A stretch of 64,000 bases of DNA from JAWKWH01 sp041397625 (GCA_041397625.1 JAWKWH010000001.1:1178001-1242000), one strand, 5' to 3'; numbered from the stretch's first letter, positions 9,047 through 18,794 are shown. Notes: generated by a model from the sequence alone, not told the origin. Translations and numbers: made by a program.

Positions 9047-12012
9047 ACGAGGCGGCGCACAAACCGAAACCGCAAGGCGCGGACTGGTTCGGCGCACCGC
9101 CGGCGATGCTGGCGCCGCTCGACGCCGACCGGGCGGCGGGAGAACGCGCCGAACTGGCCGTCCTGGCGCGCGAAGCGGGCCTGTCGAGGCTTGCGGCGCT
9201 GGTCGGATCGGACGGGCCGTTGGCCACTTTCCTTGCCGCAGCGCTCGACCTCTCTCCTTATGTGCGCGACACGGTGCGGCGCCGGCCGGCCCTGCTGGAA
9301 GCGCTGTTCGACCAACCCCTGGACGAACGCTTGCAGGCGCTTCACGCCGAGATCGAGACGCTTTGGCGGGCAGAAAACGAAGCGGCCATCATGGATGCGA
9401 TGCGCGAGCTCAAGCGCGAGGCCCATTGCCTGATCGCGCTTGCCGACTTGTCGAAGACCGCGACGCCGGCCGACACGGTGGAACGGATGAGCGCGTTGGC
9501 CGATGTGTGCATCAGGTCGGCGGTGCGTTTCGCGCTTGCCTCATGCCATCGCCGCGGCAAGCTGGCGCTGCCGGATCCCGAAACCCCCGACACGGATTGC
9601 GGCCTGATCGTGCTTGCCATGGGCAAGCTTGGCGCGCGCGAACTCAACTTCTCCTCCGACATCGATCTCGTCGTTTTCTTCGACCCGGAAGCGCCGGCGA
9701 TCATCGACCCGGTGGAGGCGGTCGATCTGTTCGTGCGGGTGACCAGGCAGCTTGTCCGCATCCTCAACGATCGCACCACCCACGGCTACGTCTTCCGAAC
9801 CGATCTCAGACTCAGGCCCGATCCCGGCTCGACGCCGCTGGCGATCCCCGTCATGGCGGCGCTGACCTATTACGAAAGCCGCGGCCAGAACTGGGAGCGC
9901 GCCGCCATGATCAAGGCGCGGCCGGTGGCCGGCGACATTCCGGCCGGCGAGGCCTTCCTCAGCGAACTCAAACCCTATGTCTGGCGCAAATACATGGATT
10001 TCGCCGCCATCGCCGACGTGCACGCGATCAAGCGCCAGATCCATGCCCACAAGGGCCATGGCGAGGTTGCGGTCAGGGGCCACAACGTCAAGCTCGGCCG
10101 CGGCGGTATCCGCGAGATCGAGTTCTTCGTCCAGACGCAGCAATTGATTGCCGGCGGGCGCTTTCCCGAACTTCGCGGCCGCTCCACCATTGCGATGCTG
10201 GACATGCTGGCCGCGCGCGGCTGGATTGGCATGGAGGCATCGAAGGCGCTCGCCGATCAATACTGGTTCCTGCGCGCGGTCGAGCACGCCGTGCAGATGG
10301 TCGCTGACGAGCAAGCCCACAACCTGCCCGACGACGAACACGAACTGCTGCGCATCGCACTGATGCTCGGCTTTGCCGATGTGGCGGCATTTTCCGTCGC
10401 CTTCCGCAGGTCGCTTAAGACGGTCGAGGCGCACTATGCGGCACTGTTCGAGGCGGAGGCCGGTGCTTCGGCCGTTGCCGGCAACCTTGTCTTCACCGGC
10501 GATGTCGACGACCCGGCGACGCTGGAGACGCTGTCGCAGCTGGGCTTTACACGGCCCTCCGACATCTGCCGGGTCATCCGCTCGTGGCATTTCGGCCGCT
10601 ATCGCGCCACCCAGAGCGCGATTTCGCGCGAGCGGCTGACCGAGCTGACGCCGGTCCTGCTCGAGACGTTCGGCCGGACCCGGCGCGCCGACGAGGCGCT
10701 GATGCGCTTCGATACGTTCCTGTCCGGTCTGCCGGCGGGCATCCAGCTTTTCTCGCTCCTGCAGACCAACCCGGCATTGCTCGACCTTCTGGCGACGATC
10801 ATGGCGGCCGCGCCGCGCCTTGCCGGAACGATCACCCGCCGACCGCATGTGTTCGACGGGCTGCTCGACCCGGGCCTGATGTCGGAACTGCCAGACCACG
10901 CCTATCTCGATGCGCGTCTGACCGCCTTCCTTGAGGGCGCGGTGGTCTACGAGGACATTCTCGACCGGTTGCGCATCTTCAATGCCGAGCAGAAATTCCT
11001 GATCGGCATCCGCTTGCTGACCGGCGCCATCGATGCCGCTCATGCGGGTGCGGCCTTCTCGGATCTTGCCGACCTGACCATCGCCGTCGCGCTTGACGCG
11101 GTCATCGACGAGTTCGCACTGCGCCACGGTCGGGTGCCGGGCGGCGAGGTGGCGATCGTGGCAATGGGCAAGCTTGGCAGCCGGGAGCTCACCGCGGGTT
11201 CCGACATCGACCTGATTCTGCTCTATAACCATGATGCCGAAGCGCTTGAATCCGATGGGCAAAAGCCGCTCGACCCGTCGCAGTATTTTGCCCGCCTGAC
11301 CCAGCGCCTGATCGCCGCGGTTTCGGCGCCCACGGCCGAAGGCGTGCTCTATGAGCTCGACCTCAGGCTGCGGCCCTCGGGCAACAAGGGGCCGGTTGCG
11401 ACCCATATCGAGGCCTTCCGCAAATATCAGCGCGAACATGCCTGGGTATGGGAGCAGATGGCGTTGACGCGGGCCCGCATGATTGCCGGCGATCCGGCGC
11501 TGATCGAGCTTGCCGAAACCGAGATCGCCAAGGTGCTGGCCGCCGACCATGACATCGGCAAGGTGCTGCACGAGGCGCGCGAGATGCGCGCCCTGATCGA
11601 GACCGAGAAGCCGCCGGCGAGCATCTGGGACGTCAAGCTGATCCCCGGCGGGTTGATCGATCTGGAGTTCATCGCCCAGACGGCGGCGCTGACGGGCCGG
11701 TTGGAGGCGGGCGGCGAGCGTACCACCTCGACGGCGCGCAATCTCGGCCGGCTGGCCGAAACGGTCGCGTTGCCGCAGTTGCGCGAGGAACTGGTCGCCG
11801 CCCATCGGCTCTATTCGACGCTGACGCAGATCGCGCGGCTGTGCATCGACGGCGAGATCGATCCTGACGACATTCCGCCAGGTCTCGCCGATCTGCTGCT
11901 GCGCAGCACCGACTTGCCGGATTTGAGCATTCTTGCAGCCCATATCGAAGAGACGTCGCGGCGTGTACGAAGCCATTTCGACACGCTGCTTCGCGGGGAG
12001 GACCGGTCATGA
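9043..12012 (+). CDS. glnE: Bifunctional glutamine synthetase adenylyltransferase/deadenylase GlnE
   Basis: The 989-residue product contains two nucleotidyltransferase domains, as expected. The N-terminal (deadenylylase) motif GKLGARELNFSSDIDL carries Asp206 and Asp208. The C-terminal (adenylylase) motif GKLGSRELTAGSDIDL carries Asp721 and Asp723. The enzyme attaches or removes AMP on glutamine synthetase in response to PII and glutamine. The start overlaps the kinase stop by 4 nt, a coupling also seen in related rhizobia, although no functional link between sensor and GlnE is established here. Confidence 0.97.
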   Translation: MNEAAHKPKPQGADWFGAPPAMLAPLDADRAAGERAELAVLAREAGLSRLAALVGSDGPLATFLAAALDLSPYVRDTVRRRPALLEALFDQPLDERLQALHAEIETLWRAENEAAIMDAMRELKREAHCLIALADLSKTATPADTVERMSALADVCIRSAVRFALASCHRRGKLALPDPETPDTDCGLIVLAMGKLGARELNFSSDIDLVVFFDPEAPAIIDPVEAVDLFVRVTRQLVRILNDRTTHGYVFRTDLRLRPDPGSTPLAIPVMAALTYYESRGQNWERAAMIKARPVAGDIPAGEAFLSELKPYVWRKYMDFAAIADVHAIKRQIHAHKGHGEVAVRGHNVKLGRGGIREIEFFVQTQQLIAGGRFPELRGRSTIAMLDMLAARGWIGMEASKALADQYWFLRAVEHAVQMVADEQAHNLPDDEHELLRIALMLGFADVAAFSVAFRRSLKTVEAHYAALFEAEAGASAVAGNLVFTGDVDDPATLETLSQLGFTRPSDICRVIRSWHFGRYRATQSAISRERLTELTPVLLETFGRTRRADEALMRFDTFLSGLPAGIQLFSLLQTNPALLDLLATIMAAAPRLAGTITRRPHVFDGLLDPGLMSELPDHAYLDARLTAFLEGAVVYEDILDRLRIFNAEQKFLIGIRLLTGAIDAAHAGAAFSDLADLTIAVALDAVIDEFALRHGRVPGGEVAIVAMGKLGSRELTAGSDIDLILLYNHDAEALESDGQKPLDPSQYFARLTQRLIAAVSAPTAEGVLYELDLRLRPSGNKGPVATHIEAFRKYQREHAWVWEQMALTRARMIAGDPALIELAETEIAKVLAADHDIGKVLHEAREMRALIETEKPPASIWDVKLIPGGLIDLEFIAQTAALTGRLEAGGERTTSTARNLGRLAETVALPQLREELVAAHRLYSTLTQIARLCIDGEIDPDDIPPGLADLLLRSTDLPDLSILAAHIEETSRRVRSHFDTLLRGEDRS

Positions 12013-12076
12013 CGATGGGACGTCATGTCGGTCTTTCCCTCCGCATCGGGGGTGACGATGCAAATGGAGCAAACCG

Positions 12077-12547
12077 ATGAAGAAAACCACCACGATAGCA
12101 CTTGCCTTTGCGACCCTTGCCGGCCTGGCCGGAAGCAGCGCAGTGGCCCAGGAAAGACAGGGATGGCGCCATGACGGCGGGCAGCGCTTCGAGCGGGCGG
12201 ATGCCGACAATAGCGGCGACCTGACCTTCGAGGAGTTTTCGGCCGCCTTCAACGAGCGTCTCGACGGCATGGACGCCGACGGCGACGGCACGATGACCGT
12301 CGAGGAGATCGCCGCCGAGGTCATGCAGCGGCGCGCCGAACGCATGGCGAAGCGCATCATCAGCCGGTACGACACCGATGGTGACGGCAAGCTGACGGTG
12401 GCCGAGATCGAATCGCACCAGAAGAAGCTGTTTGCGCTTCTCGACGGCAATGACGACGGCAAGCTGGAGAAGGAAGAAGCCCGCCGCAACGGCTTCGAGC
12501 GCCACCATGGCCGTCGTGACGGCAAGGGCCATTACCGCCGCTACTGA
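12077..12547 (+). CDS. Exported calcium-binding protein with four EF-hands
   Basis: The 156-residue protein has an N-terminal signal peptide (about 1-24). Four canonical 12-residue EF-hand loops start at Asp42, Asp66, Asp99 and Asp123, and each ends in Glu (Glu53, 77, 110, 134). All liganding positions look intact, so Ca2+ binding is likely. The C-terminus is His/Arg-rich (RHHGRRDGKGHYRRY). Small periplasmic EF-hand proteins of this sort are common in alphaproteobacteria; a role as sensor or buffer is not known. It stands alone, 64 nt after glnE and convergent with the MFS gene downstream. Confidence 0.88.
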   Translation: MKKTTTIALAFATLAGLAGSSAVAQERQGWRHDGGQRFERADADNSGDLTFEEFSAAFNERLDGMDADGDGTMTVEEIAAEVMQRRAERMAKRIISRYDTDGDGKLTVAEIESHQKKLFALLDGNDDGKLEKEEARRNGFERHHGRRDGKGHYRRY

Positions 12548-12595
12548 TCGCCATGACATCTGTCCCGGGGCCGGCCGGCTCCGGGGCGGATTTCG

Positions 12596-13894
12596 TCAGT
12601 TGAACTCGTAGCCCCAGAGCGACACGTCCTCCTCGTCGCGCTGGCGTTCATCTTCCGGCACCTCCTCGATGCGCGCGTCGAGATGCACGGTTTCCGGCGT
12701 CTGTGAAGTGTTCACGGGCAGGACGCGGAAATCCTGCCGGTCCTCCAGATCGGTGGCGCTGCGTCGATAGATGCGCCACAGCGTGTAGCCGGCATAAGCG
12801 GCAAAGCTGATAGCGGTCGCGACCCAGAAGCCCGACGGGCCGATGCCGTCCATCAGTCGGCCCGAAAGCTGCGGGCCGACAATCGTGCCGATGCCGTAGA
12901 CGATCAGCAGTCCGCTGGAGACCTTCACGAATTCTTCCGGCTCGGCCATGTCGTTGGCGTGCGCCACGTTGAGCGCGTAGATCGGAAACAGCACCGCGCC
13001 GAACAGCAGCATACCGGAGAAGATGAGATAGGGCGACCTGGGGTCGATCGTGAGCATGGCGAGCGATACCGCAAGGCCGACCGTGCCGGCGGACACCATC
13101 ACATAGCGCCGGTCAAGCCGGTCGGAAGCGCGGCCGAGCGGAAACTGCGCCACTGCGCCGCCGACCATCGCCATGGCCAGCATGGTGGCGATGCCGGTGG
13201 TGGTGAGGCCGGCGGACTGGCCGTAGATCGGGCCGAAGAACAGCCAGACGCCGTTGATGACACCCGTCAGGAAGGCGCCGACGACGGCTGCCGGCGATTT
13301 CAGGAACAATCCCTTCAGGTCGAGCGACACGCGCGTCAGCGGCACCGGCGCTTGCGCCGATGTCAGGACGGTGGGCAGCAGGGCTAAACCGAAGAGCAGG
13401 GCGATGATGATGAAGAAGAACGTGCCGCGAGCGTCACCGAAGGGCATCATGTACTGCCCGCCGGCAACGCCGACCATGGAGATGATCATGTAGGCCGAGA
13501 AGATCGCGCCGCGGTTCTCGTTGGAGACCTTCTCGTTGAGCCAGCTTTCGAGAACCATGTAGGCGCCGGCCAGGGCGAAGCCGCCGAGGCCCCGCACCAG
13601 CGCCCAGGCGATCGGGTGCGCGAGCAGCGCCATCATCAGGAACGACATGGCAAGCAGCGTCTGCAGCGCGGCGAAGACACGGATATGGCCGACGCGGCGC
13701 ACCAGATAGGGCGTGGCGATGCACCCGAAGGTGAAAAACAGCGCGTAGGAGGTTCCGATCCAGGCGATGTCGGTGGACTGCCAGCCCTCCATCGTCGCCC
13801 TGAGCGGCACGAAGACGCCGCCGAGCCCAACGGCGGCCAGCATGAAAAGCGTGCTGGCAAGCAGCGCCGAGACGGGAAGAAGTTGCGCGGTCAT
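12596..13894 (-). CDS. MFS transporter, YcaD-like
   Basis: The 432-residue protein starts at the ATG complementary to 13892-13894; the longer open frame upstream has no family similarity. It has about twelve predicted membrane helices with the MFS loop 2-3 pattern PYLVRRVGHIRVF, an ESWLNEKV segment after helix 4-5, and a 50-residue acidic cytoplasmic tail. The sequence style matches the YcaD branch of MFS. The substrate cannot be inferred. It is convergent with the EF-hand gene and transcribed away from the second MFS gene upstream on the same strand. Confidence 0.85.
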   Translation of the reverse strand: MTAQLLPVSALLASTLFMLAAVGLGGVFVPLRATMEGWQSTDIAWIGTSYALFFTFGCIATPYLVRRVGHIRVFAALQTLLAMSFLMMALLAHPIAWALVRGLGGFALAGAYMVLESWLNEKVSNENRGAIFSAYMIISMVGVAGGQYMMPFGDARGTFFFIIIALLFGLALLPTVLTSAQAPVPLTRVSLDLKGLFLKSPAAVVGAFLTGVINGVWLFFGPIYGQSAGLTTTGIATMLAMAMVGGAVAQFPLGRASDRLDRRYVMVSAGTVGLAVSLAMLTIDPRSPYLIFSGMLLFGAVLFPIYALNVAHANDMAEPEEFVKVSSGLLIVYGIGTIVGPQLSGRLMDGIGPSGFWVATAISFAAYAGYTLWRIYRRSATDLEDRQDFRVLPVNTSQTPETVHLDARIEEVPEDERQRDEEDVSLWGYEFN

Positions 13895-14012
13895 CGGGTC
13901 TGCTCCGCTGGAATTTTGCAATTCATGCCGCATCCGGCGGGGTGGTGCCAATATCAAATCGGCCCGTTCGGGCAGAAAAGCGACAGAAGACGGCCTGTTC
14001 CCGGGAGCGGGA

Positions 14013-15317
14013 TTACGCGCTGACGGCGATGCGCCTAACCTTGCGCGGCGCCGCCATCCAGATGCAGCCGACGCAGGCAAAGCACATGATGAAGATTGCG
14101 ATGAAGGCCGGTTCGTAGCTTCCGGTACGGTCGAAGACGTAGCCGGTAAGCCAGGGGCCGGTGCCTGCGCCGATATTGGCGATGACGCTGAGCGCGCCGA
14201 TGATTGTCGCCACCCGGCGTCCGGCGAAGATCTCGGCGGGAATCGGTCCGTAAAGGGAGGCAAGGCCGTAACCGAGAAGGCCCTGGGCTGCGACCATCAG
14301 ATACATGAGGGCGGGCGAGGGCAAGCGACCCATCGCGATCAGCGCGGCATAGCAGATGGCAAAGCCGGTCATGGCGAGGGAAAACGCCCATTCTCGCCCG
14401 ACCCGATCGGAAATGGCGCCGATGCCGATCTGGCCCACGACGCCCGTAAGCCCGACCAGTCCAAGCGCGAAGGCCGCTTCTGAGGCGCCGAACCCGCTGT
14501 CGATCAAGAAGCGGGTTTGATGCACCTGAACGGAGTACCAGATGAACAGGCCGAAGAAATAGCCGCCTGCAAGCCACCAGAACCGCGTCGTGCGCAGAGC
14601 GGCCGAGAGCGTCCAGTCGCGCGCCGCCCAGGCCTCGTCGACGATCACCGGCGCCCGCCTGCCGGGAGCGGCGACGCCTTCTCCCTGGTGCTCGCCATAT
14701 GATTTGAGGCCCACCTCGGCCGGACTGCCGCGCTGCAGGAACAGGTTGAGCGGAATGAGGATGACGATGCAAGCCGCCGCAAGCACGAGACAGGCGCTGC
14801 GCCAGCCATGCTGTTCGATCAGCGCCTGCAGCGCGGGAAACAAGAAGATCGACATCACCCCGACGCCGGAAAAGGCGATGCCGATCGCCAGCCCGCGCTT
14901 GCTGGTGAACCAGTTGGGCAGAAACATGGAGTGGCCGATATAGGTCATCGGAATGACCGCGCCGATGGCGAATGTACCGATCGTCAGATAGAGGCCGAGC
15001 GGGGTCGAGATCATCGTCGCTCCCCACAGGCCGCCGGCGACCAGCAGCGCAGACAGCGTCATGATCGCGCGCGGCCCGGTACGGTCGATCGCCATGCCGA
15101 CAAAGGGCGCGATCACCGTGGAGGAGAGAAAGCCGATGCTGAACGCGGCCGCCGTGACGCCGCGATCCCAGCCGAACTCGGCCAGGATCGGCGGATAGAG
15201 CAGGGAGAACGCGGTACGCGCATTGACCGCGATGCCCATGGTGACGAAGGCGACGGCGACGACGACCCAGCCGTAGTGGAACGATGTCCGCACCGGCGGC
15301 GACGCGGCGACGCTCAA
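14013..15317 (-). CDS. MFS transporter of the monocarboxylate/OFA-like type
   Basis: The product has 434 residues and about twelve membrane helices. It has an MCT/OFA-like opening (SFHYGWVVVAVAFVTMGIAV) and the helix 2-3 motif GMAIDRTGPRAIM. The likely start is a TTG whose first bases overlap the stop of the uracil-DNA glycosylase gene (TTGA at 15317-15314). A GTG eight codons further in is the alternative, and the next Met is at residue 27. The overlap suggests translational coupling with the DNA-repair gene. The substrate is unknown; the family moves organic acids. Confidence 0.82.
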   Translation of the reverse strand: MSVAASPPVRTSFHYGWVVVAVAFVTMGIAVNARTAFSLLYPPILAEFGWDRGVTAAAFSIGFLSSTVIAPFVGMAIDRTGPRAIMTLSALLVAGGLWGATMISTPLGLYLTIGTFAIGAVIPMTYIGHSMFLPNWFTSKRGLAIGIAFSGVGVMSIFLFPALQALIEQHGWRSACLVLAAACIVILIPLNLFLQRGSPAEVGLKSYGEHQGEGVAAPGRRAPVIVDEAWAARDWTLSAALRTTRFWWLAGGYFFGLFIWYSVQVHQTRFLIDSGFGASEAAFALGLVGLTGVVGQIGIGAISDRVGREWAFSLAMTGFAICYAALIAMGRLPSPALMYLMVAAQGLLGYGLASLYGPIPAEIFAGRRVATIIGALSVIANIGAGTGPWLTGYVFDRTGSYEPAFIAIFIMCFACVGCIWMAAPRKVRRIAVSA

Positions 15318-16147
15318 GACGGTTCACCGGATTGCAGGAGCTTGACCTTGACTTCGAGGAAGTCGCGCCAGGCGAGCCGTTTGTGGGCCGGATTGCGCAG
15401 CAGATAGGCGGGATGCAGGGTCGGCATGGCGGGAATTTCCAAGCCCGATGCGGTGACGAACTGCTTCCAGTTGCCGCGCTGGCGCATGATGCCTTCCGGC
15501 GATTTGAGCAGCACCTTGGTGGCGGGCCCGCCGAGCGTCATGATGATCCTGGGCGCGGCAAGCTCGATCTGGCGTTCGATGAACGGCCGGCAGATCTCGG
15601 TTTCATGCGGCGTCGGCGTCCGGTTTCCAGGCGGTCGCCACGGAATGACATTGGCGACATAGACGGATGTCCGATCAAGTCCGATCGCCGCCAGCATGCG
15701 GTCGAGCAACTGCCCCGAACGGCCGACGAAAGGCAGGCCTTCCCGATCCTCGTCGCGACCCGGCGCCTCGCCGATCACCATCAGCGGACCACCGGGCGTA
15801 CCGTCGGAAAACACCAGGCTCTTGGCGGTGAATTTGAGATTGCAACCGTCGAAACTGGCCAGATGGCCACGCAGCTCGTCGAGCGTGGCAGCGTTAGCGG
15901 CCAGTTCGCGGGCAAGCGCCACCTGCATCTCGTCAGGCACCGCCATCTCCGCCGGTCTGGCGGCGGTCGATACGCGCGGGGCGACCTCCGGTGGTCGCGT
16001 GCCGAGTTTCGGCCGGGCTTCGGGCGCCGGTCTGGCGGCGGGCTTTTCCGGTGGCGTTTCGGCGAAACGGTCGAACGGCGCATCCGCAAGCGCCGCGTCG
16101 ACGCCGGCGTCGCGGTAGAAGCCCAGCAATTCGCGCAGATCCGCCAT
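15314..16147 (-). CDS. Uracil-DNA glycosylase, family 4/5-like
   Basis: The start is ATG at 16147, preceded by a strong GGAGGGAC ribosome-binding site, giving 277 residues. A Pro/Ala-rich linker (about 28-70) precedes the catalytic domain. That domain carries the motif GEAPGRDEDREGLPFVGRSG (126-145), WRPPGNR (170-176) and the distal MPTLHPAYLLR. The enzyme removes uracil from deaminated DNA. Family 4 enzymes usually hold a 4Fe-4S cluster with four cysteines. Here only Cys102 and Cys186 remain at the expected places, with Trp170 where a KCRPP cysteine would sit, so cluster binding is doubtful. Confidence 0.9.
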   Translation of the reverse strand: MADLRELLGFYRDAGVDAALADAPFDRFAETPPEKPAARPAPEARPKLGTRPPEVAPRVSTAARPAEMAVPDEMQVALARELAANAATLDELRGHLASFDGCNLKFTAKSLVFSDGTPGGPLMVIGEAPGRDEDREGLPFVGRSGQLLDRMLAAIGLDRTSVYVANVIPWRPPGNRTPTPHETEICRPFIERQIELAAPRIIMTLGGPATKVLLKSPEGIMRQRGNWKQFVTASGLEIPAMPTLHPAYLLRNPAHKRLAWRDFLEVKVKLLQSGEPS

Positions 16148-16202
16148 TGTCCCTCCGTTTCCAGCCGTTTCTGCGTGGCAGATCACATCGACCGATGCAA
16201 GC

Positions 16203-16811
16203 TCATGATGAGGGAATGCGCGGGTCCAGCAGCAGGTAGAATTCCGGCTGCGGCGTGAAATCGGTGATCATGAAGGAGAATTCGGCGCTGTCGAGCGGAT
16301 CGACATTGCCATCGAAATAGATCAGGCGGTCATAGGGTTCAAAGCGATCGTCGAAGCGATTGAAGCGGTTCGAGAGGATCGATTTGCCGCCGACACTGCG
16401 CTGATCGAAGGAAAGGCCGTCGCCATAGACGCTGGGTTGCCGCAACACTTCCTGAAGCTCGAACTCGAATTCGAGCCAGGGCAGGCCGCTGCCATTGATC
16501 GCCTTGATCCGCATGTTGATCATGCCGTTGGCGTAATCGCCGGCGAGCGCGTAGGGGCGAATGGTCCGCCTCGCCCGGATCACCATGATCACCGGGCTCG
16601 CCGAACTGAGTTCCTGTTCGATGACGATGGGATCGTCGCGCGTTCCCGTGCCGGAGGCCGCCAGGATCGTGAAGCCGCCGAGTTCGTCGGAGAAGGAGTA
16701 GGCGCCGGCGACCCAGACTTTCGTGTTGCGGCCGGGCTCAACCGACTGGGCGGCGAGTGGCGGCGCCATCACCGAGCAGAGAAGCAGGACTGCAGCCAGG
16801 ATGCGCATCAT
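16203..16811 (-). CDS. Exported hypothetical protein
   Basis: I do not recognise a named family. The 202-residue product has a clear signal peptide (MMRILAAVLLLCSV... cleaved near AAQ, residue 22), no further membrane segments and no cysteine-based motif. The mature part is rich in Phe, Ile and Asp and ends in FYLLLDPRIP. ATG ATG at 16811/16808 follows a GGGAGAA ribosome-binding site. It is 55 nt upstream of the uracil-DNA glycosylase gene on the same strand and divergent from ETF-QO, so it could share a promoter region with either. Confidence 0.75.
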   Translation of the reverse strand: MMRILAAVLLLCSVMAPPLAAQSVEPGRNTKVWVAGAYSFSDELGGFTILAASGTGTRDDPIVIEQELSSASPVIMVIRARRTIRPYALAGDYANGMINMRIKAINGSGLPWLEFEFELQEVLRQPSVYGDGLSFDQRSVGGKSILSNRFNRFDDRFEPYDRLIYFDGNVDPLDSAEFSFMITDFTPQPEFYLLLDPRIPSS

Positions 16812-16929
16812 CGCGATTCTCCCGAGCCACGGGAACCGGCTGATTGTGCCCCAAATGACGTCGTTCGCCAATGTCTCGGGAAAATCCTCCCGACAGGGTC
16901 GGACAGGCAGGGATTTGACGACAACAATA

Positions 16930-16945
16930 TTGACGTTTACGTAAG
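16930..16945 (+). promoter_or_regulatory. Candidate operator upstream of ETF-QO
   Basis: The stretch TTGACGTTTACGTAAG lies 144 nt before the ETF-QO start. Two ACGT cores in inverted context (TTGACGT / TACGTAA) make an imperfect palindrome. From memory it resembles operators of MerR-type regulators (LiuR group) that control branched-chain acyl-CoA degradation genes including ETF-QO in proteobacteria. I did not see another copy near the leucine genes of this window. Confidence 0.35.
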
Positions 16946-17088
16946 ATGCAGCTATCGCTGACTTCGATTGAACGATAACCCGGTGGGAGCGCGGGATGCG
17001 GTTTCACAGTGGTCCGCGAATGCGCTAAGAGCGATGGTGAACCGGCAACATACGGCTGTTGCGGCGCCAGGCGATTGAGGAGGTTGGT

Positions 17089-18780
17089 ATGAGCGAAGTC
17101 GAACGCGAAAGCATGGAATTCGACGTGGTGATCGTTGGGGCCGGCCCGGCCGGCCTGGCGGCTGCGATCCGGCTGAAGCAGATCAATCCCGACCTCACCG
17201 TCGTCGTGCTGGAGAAGGGAGCGGAAGTCGGCGCGCATATCCTGTCCGGCGCCGTTGTCGATCCTGTCGGCGTCGATGCCCTGCTGCCCGGTTGGCGCGA
17301 AGAGGACGGTCATCCGTTCAAGACACCGGTCACCGCCGACCATTTCCTGGTACTGGGTCCGTCCGGTTCGTTGCGCGTTCCCAATTTCGTCATGCCGCCG
17401 CTGATGAACAATCACGGCAACTACATCGTGTCGCTCGGCAATGTCTGCCGCTGGCTGGCCGAGAAGGCCGAGGCGCTGGGCGTCGAGGTTTATCCGGGCT
17501 TTGCCGCCGCCGAAGTGCTTTATGACGACAGCGGCGCCGTCAAGGGCGTCGCCACCGGTGACATGGGTGTCGAGAAGGACGGCAGCCACGGCCCCAATTA
17601 CGAACCGGGCATGGAACTGCACGGCAAGTACACGTTGATCGGCGAGGGCGTGCGCGGATCGCTCGCCAAGGAGTTGATCGCCGGATTCTCCCTCGACGAG
17701 GGGCGCGACCCGGCCAAGTTCGGCATCGGGCTGAAGGAGCTCTGGCAGGTCGAGCCGGACAAGCACAAGCCCGGCCTGGTGCAGCACTCCTTCGGCTGGC
17801 CGCTGAACGGCCGGACCGGCGGTGGATCCTTCCTGTATCATCTTGAGGACAATCAGGTTGCCGTCGGCTTTGTCGTGCACCTGAACTACAAGAATCCCTA
17901 CCTGTCGCCGTTCGAGGAGTTTCAGCGCTTCAAGACGCATCCCGCCATCCGCGGCACCTTCGAGGGCGGCAAGCGTATCGCCTATGGTGCGCGCGCGATC
18001 ACCGAGGGCGGCTGGCAGTCGGTCCCCAGGCTCACCTTCCCGGGCGGCGCGCTCATCGGTTGTTCGGCCGGTTTCGTCAACGTGCCGCGCATCAAGGGCT
18101 CGCACAATGCGGTGCTGTCGGGCATGCAGGCGGCCGAAGCGGTGGCGGCGGCAATCGCCGACGGTCGCGCCGCCGATGAACTGTCGGCCTACGAGAATGG
18201 ATGGCGCGCGTCGGCCATCGGTCGCGACCTGAAGAGGGTTCGCAACGTCAAGCCGCTGTGGTCGAGATTCGGCACCTATCTCGGCATCGGCCTCGGCGGG
18301 TTCGACATGTGGATGAACACGCTGTTGGGCGGGTTTTCGCTGTTCGGCACCATGAAGCACGGCAAGACCGATGCCGCTTCGCTGGAGCCGGCCTCCGCCC
18401 ACAGTCCGATCAGCTATCCCAAACCCGATGGCGTGCTCACCTTCGACCGGCTGTCCTCGGTGTTCCTGTCCAACACCAATCACGAGGAAAACCAGCCCGT
18501 TCACCTGAAGGTTAAGGACAGCGCGCTGCAGGAGCAGTCGGAATTGCACAAGTTTGCGGGCCCATCGAGCCGTTACTGTCCGGCCGGCGTCTATGAATGG
18601 GTGGATGCGGACGGCAATGCCATCCCCGCCGCGGCGATGACATCGGCGGCCGACGCCCGCTTCGTCATCAACGCCCAGAACTGCGTGCACTGCAAGACCT
18701 GCGACATCAAGGACCCGAACCAGAACATCAACTGGACGGTTCCGCAGGGCGGCGAGGGGCCGGTCTATCCCAACATGTAG
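17089..18780 (+). CDS. Electron transfer flavoprotein-ubiquinone oxidoreductase
   Basis: ATG 17089 follows a GAGGAGG ribosome-binding site; the 563-residue length is normal. An N-terminal FAD-binding motif (VVIVGAGPAGLAAAIRL, about 12-28) and a mid-domain ubiquinone-binding region precede a C-terminal 4Fe-4S domain with Cys497, Cys532, Cys535 and Cys538 (CVHCKTCDIKDPNQNINW). The enzyme moves electrons from ETF, reduced by acyl-CoA dehydrogenases, to ubiquinone at the inner membrane. It would accept electrons from the isovaleryl-CoA dehydrogenase encoded at 41.4-42.6 kb. The ETF genes themselves are not in the window. Confidence 0.97.
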   Translation: MSEVERESMEFDVVIVGAGPAGLAAAIRLKQINPDLTVVVLEKGAEVGAHILSGAVVDPVGVDALLPGWREEDGHPFKTPVTADHFLVLGPSGSLRVPNFVMPPLMNNHGNYIVSLGNVCRWLAEKAEALGVEVYPGFAAAEVLYDDSGAVKGVATGDMGVEKDGSHGPNYEPGMELHGKYTLIGEGVRGSLAKELIAGFSLDEGRDPAKFGIGLKELWQVEPDKHKPGLVQHSFGWPLNGRTGGGSFLYHLEDNQVAVGFVVHLNYKNPYLSPFEEFQRFKTHPAIRGTFEGGKRIAYGARAITEGGWQSVPRLTFPGGALIGCSAGFVNVPRIKGSHNAVLSGMQAAEAVAAAIADGRAADELSAYENGWRASAIGRDLKRVRNVKPLWSRFGTYLGIGLGGFDMWMNTLLGGFSLFGTMKHGKTDAASLEPASAHSPISYPKPDGVLTFDRLSSVFLSNTNHEENQPVHLKVKDSALQEQSELHKFAGPSSRYCPAGVYEWVDADGNAIPAAAMTSAADARFVINAQNCVHCKTCDIKDPNQNINWTVPQGGEGPVYPNM

Positions 18781-18794
18781 CGGGCGGCGGCGCG

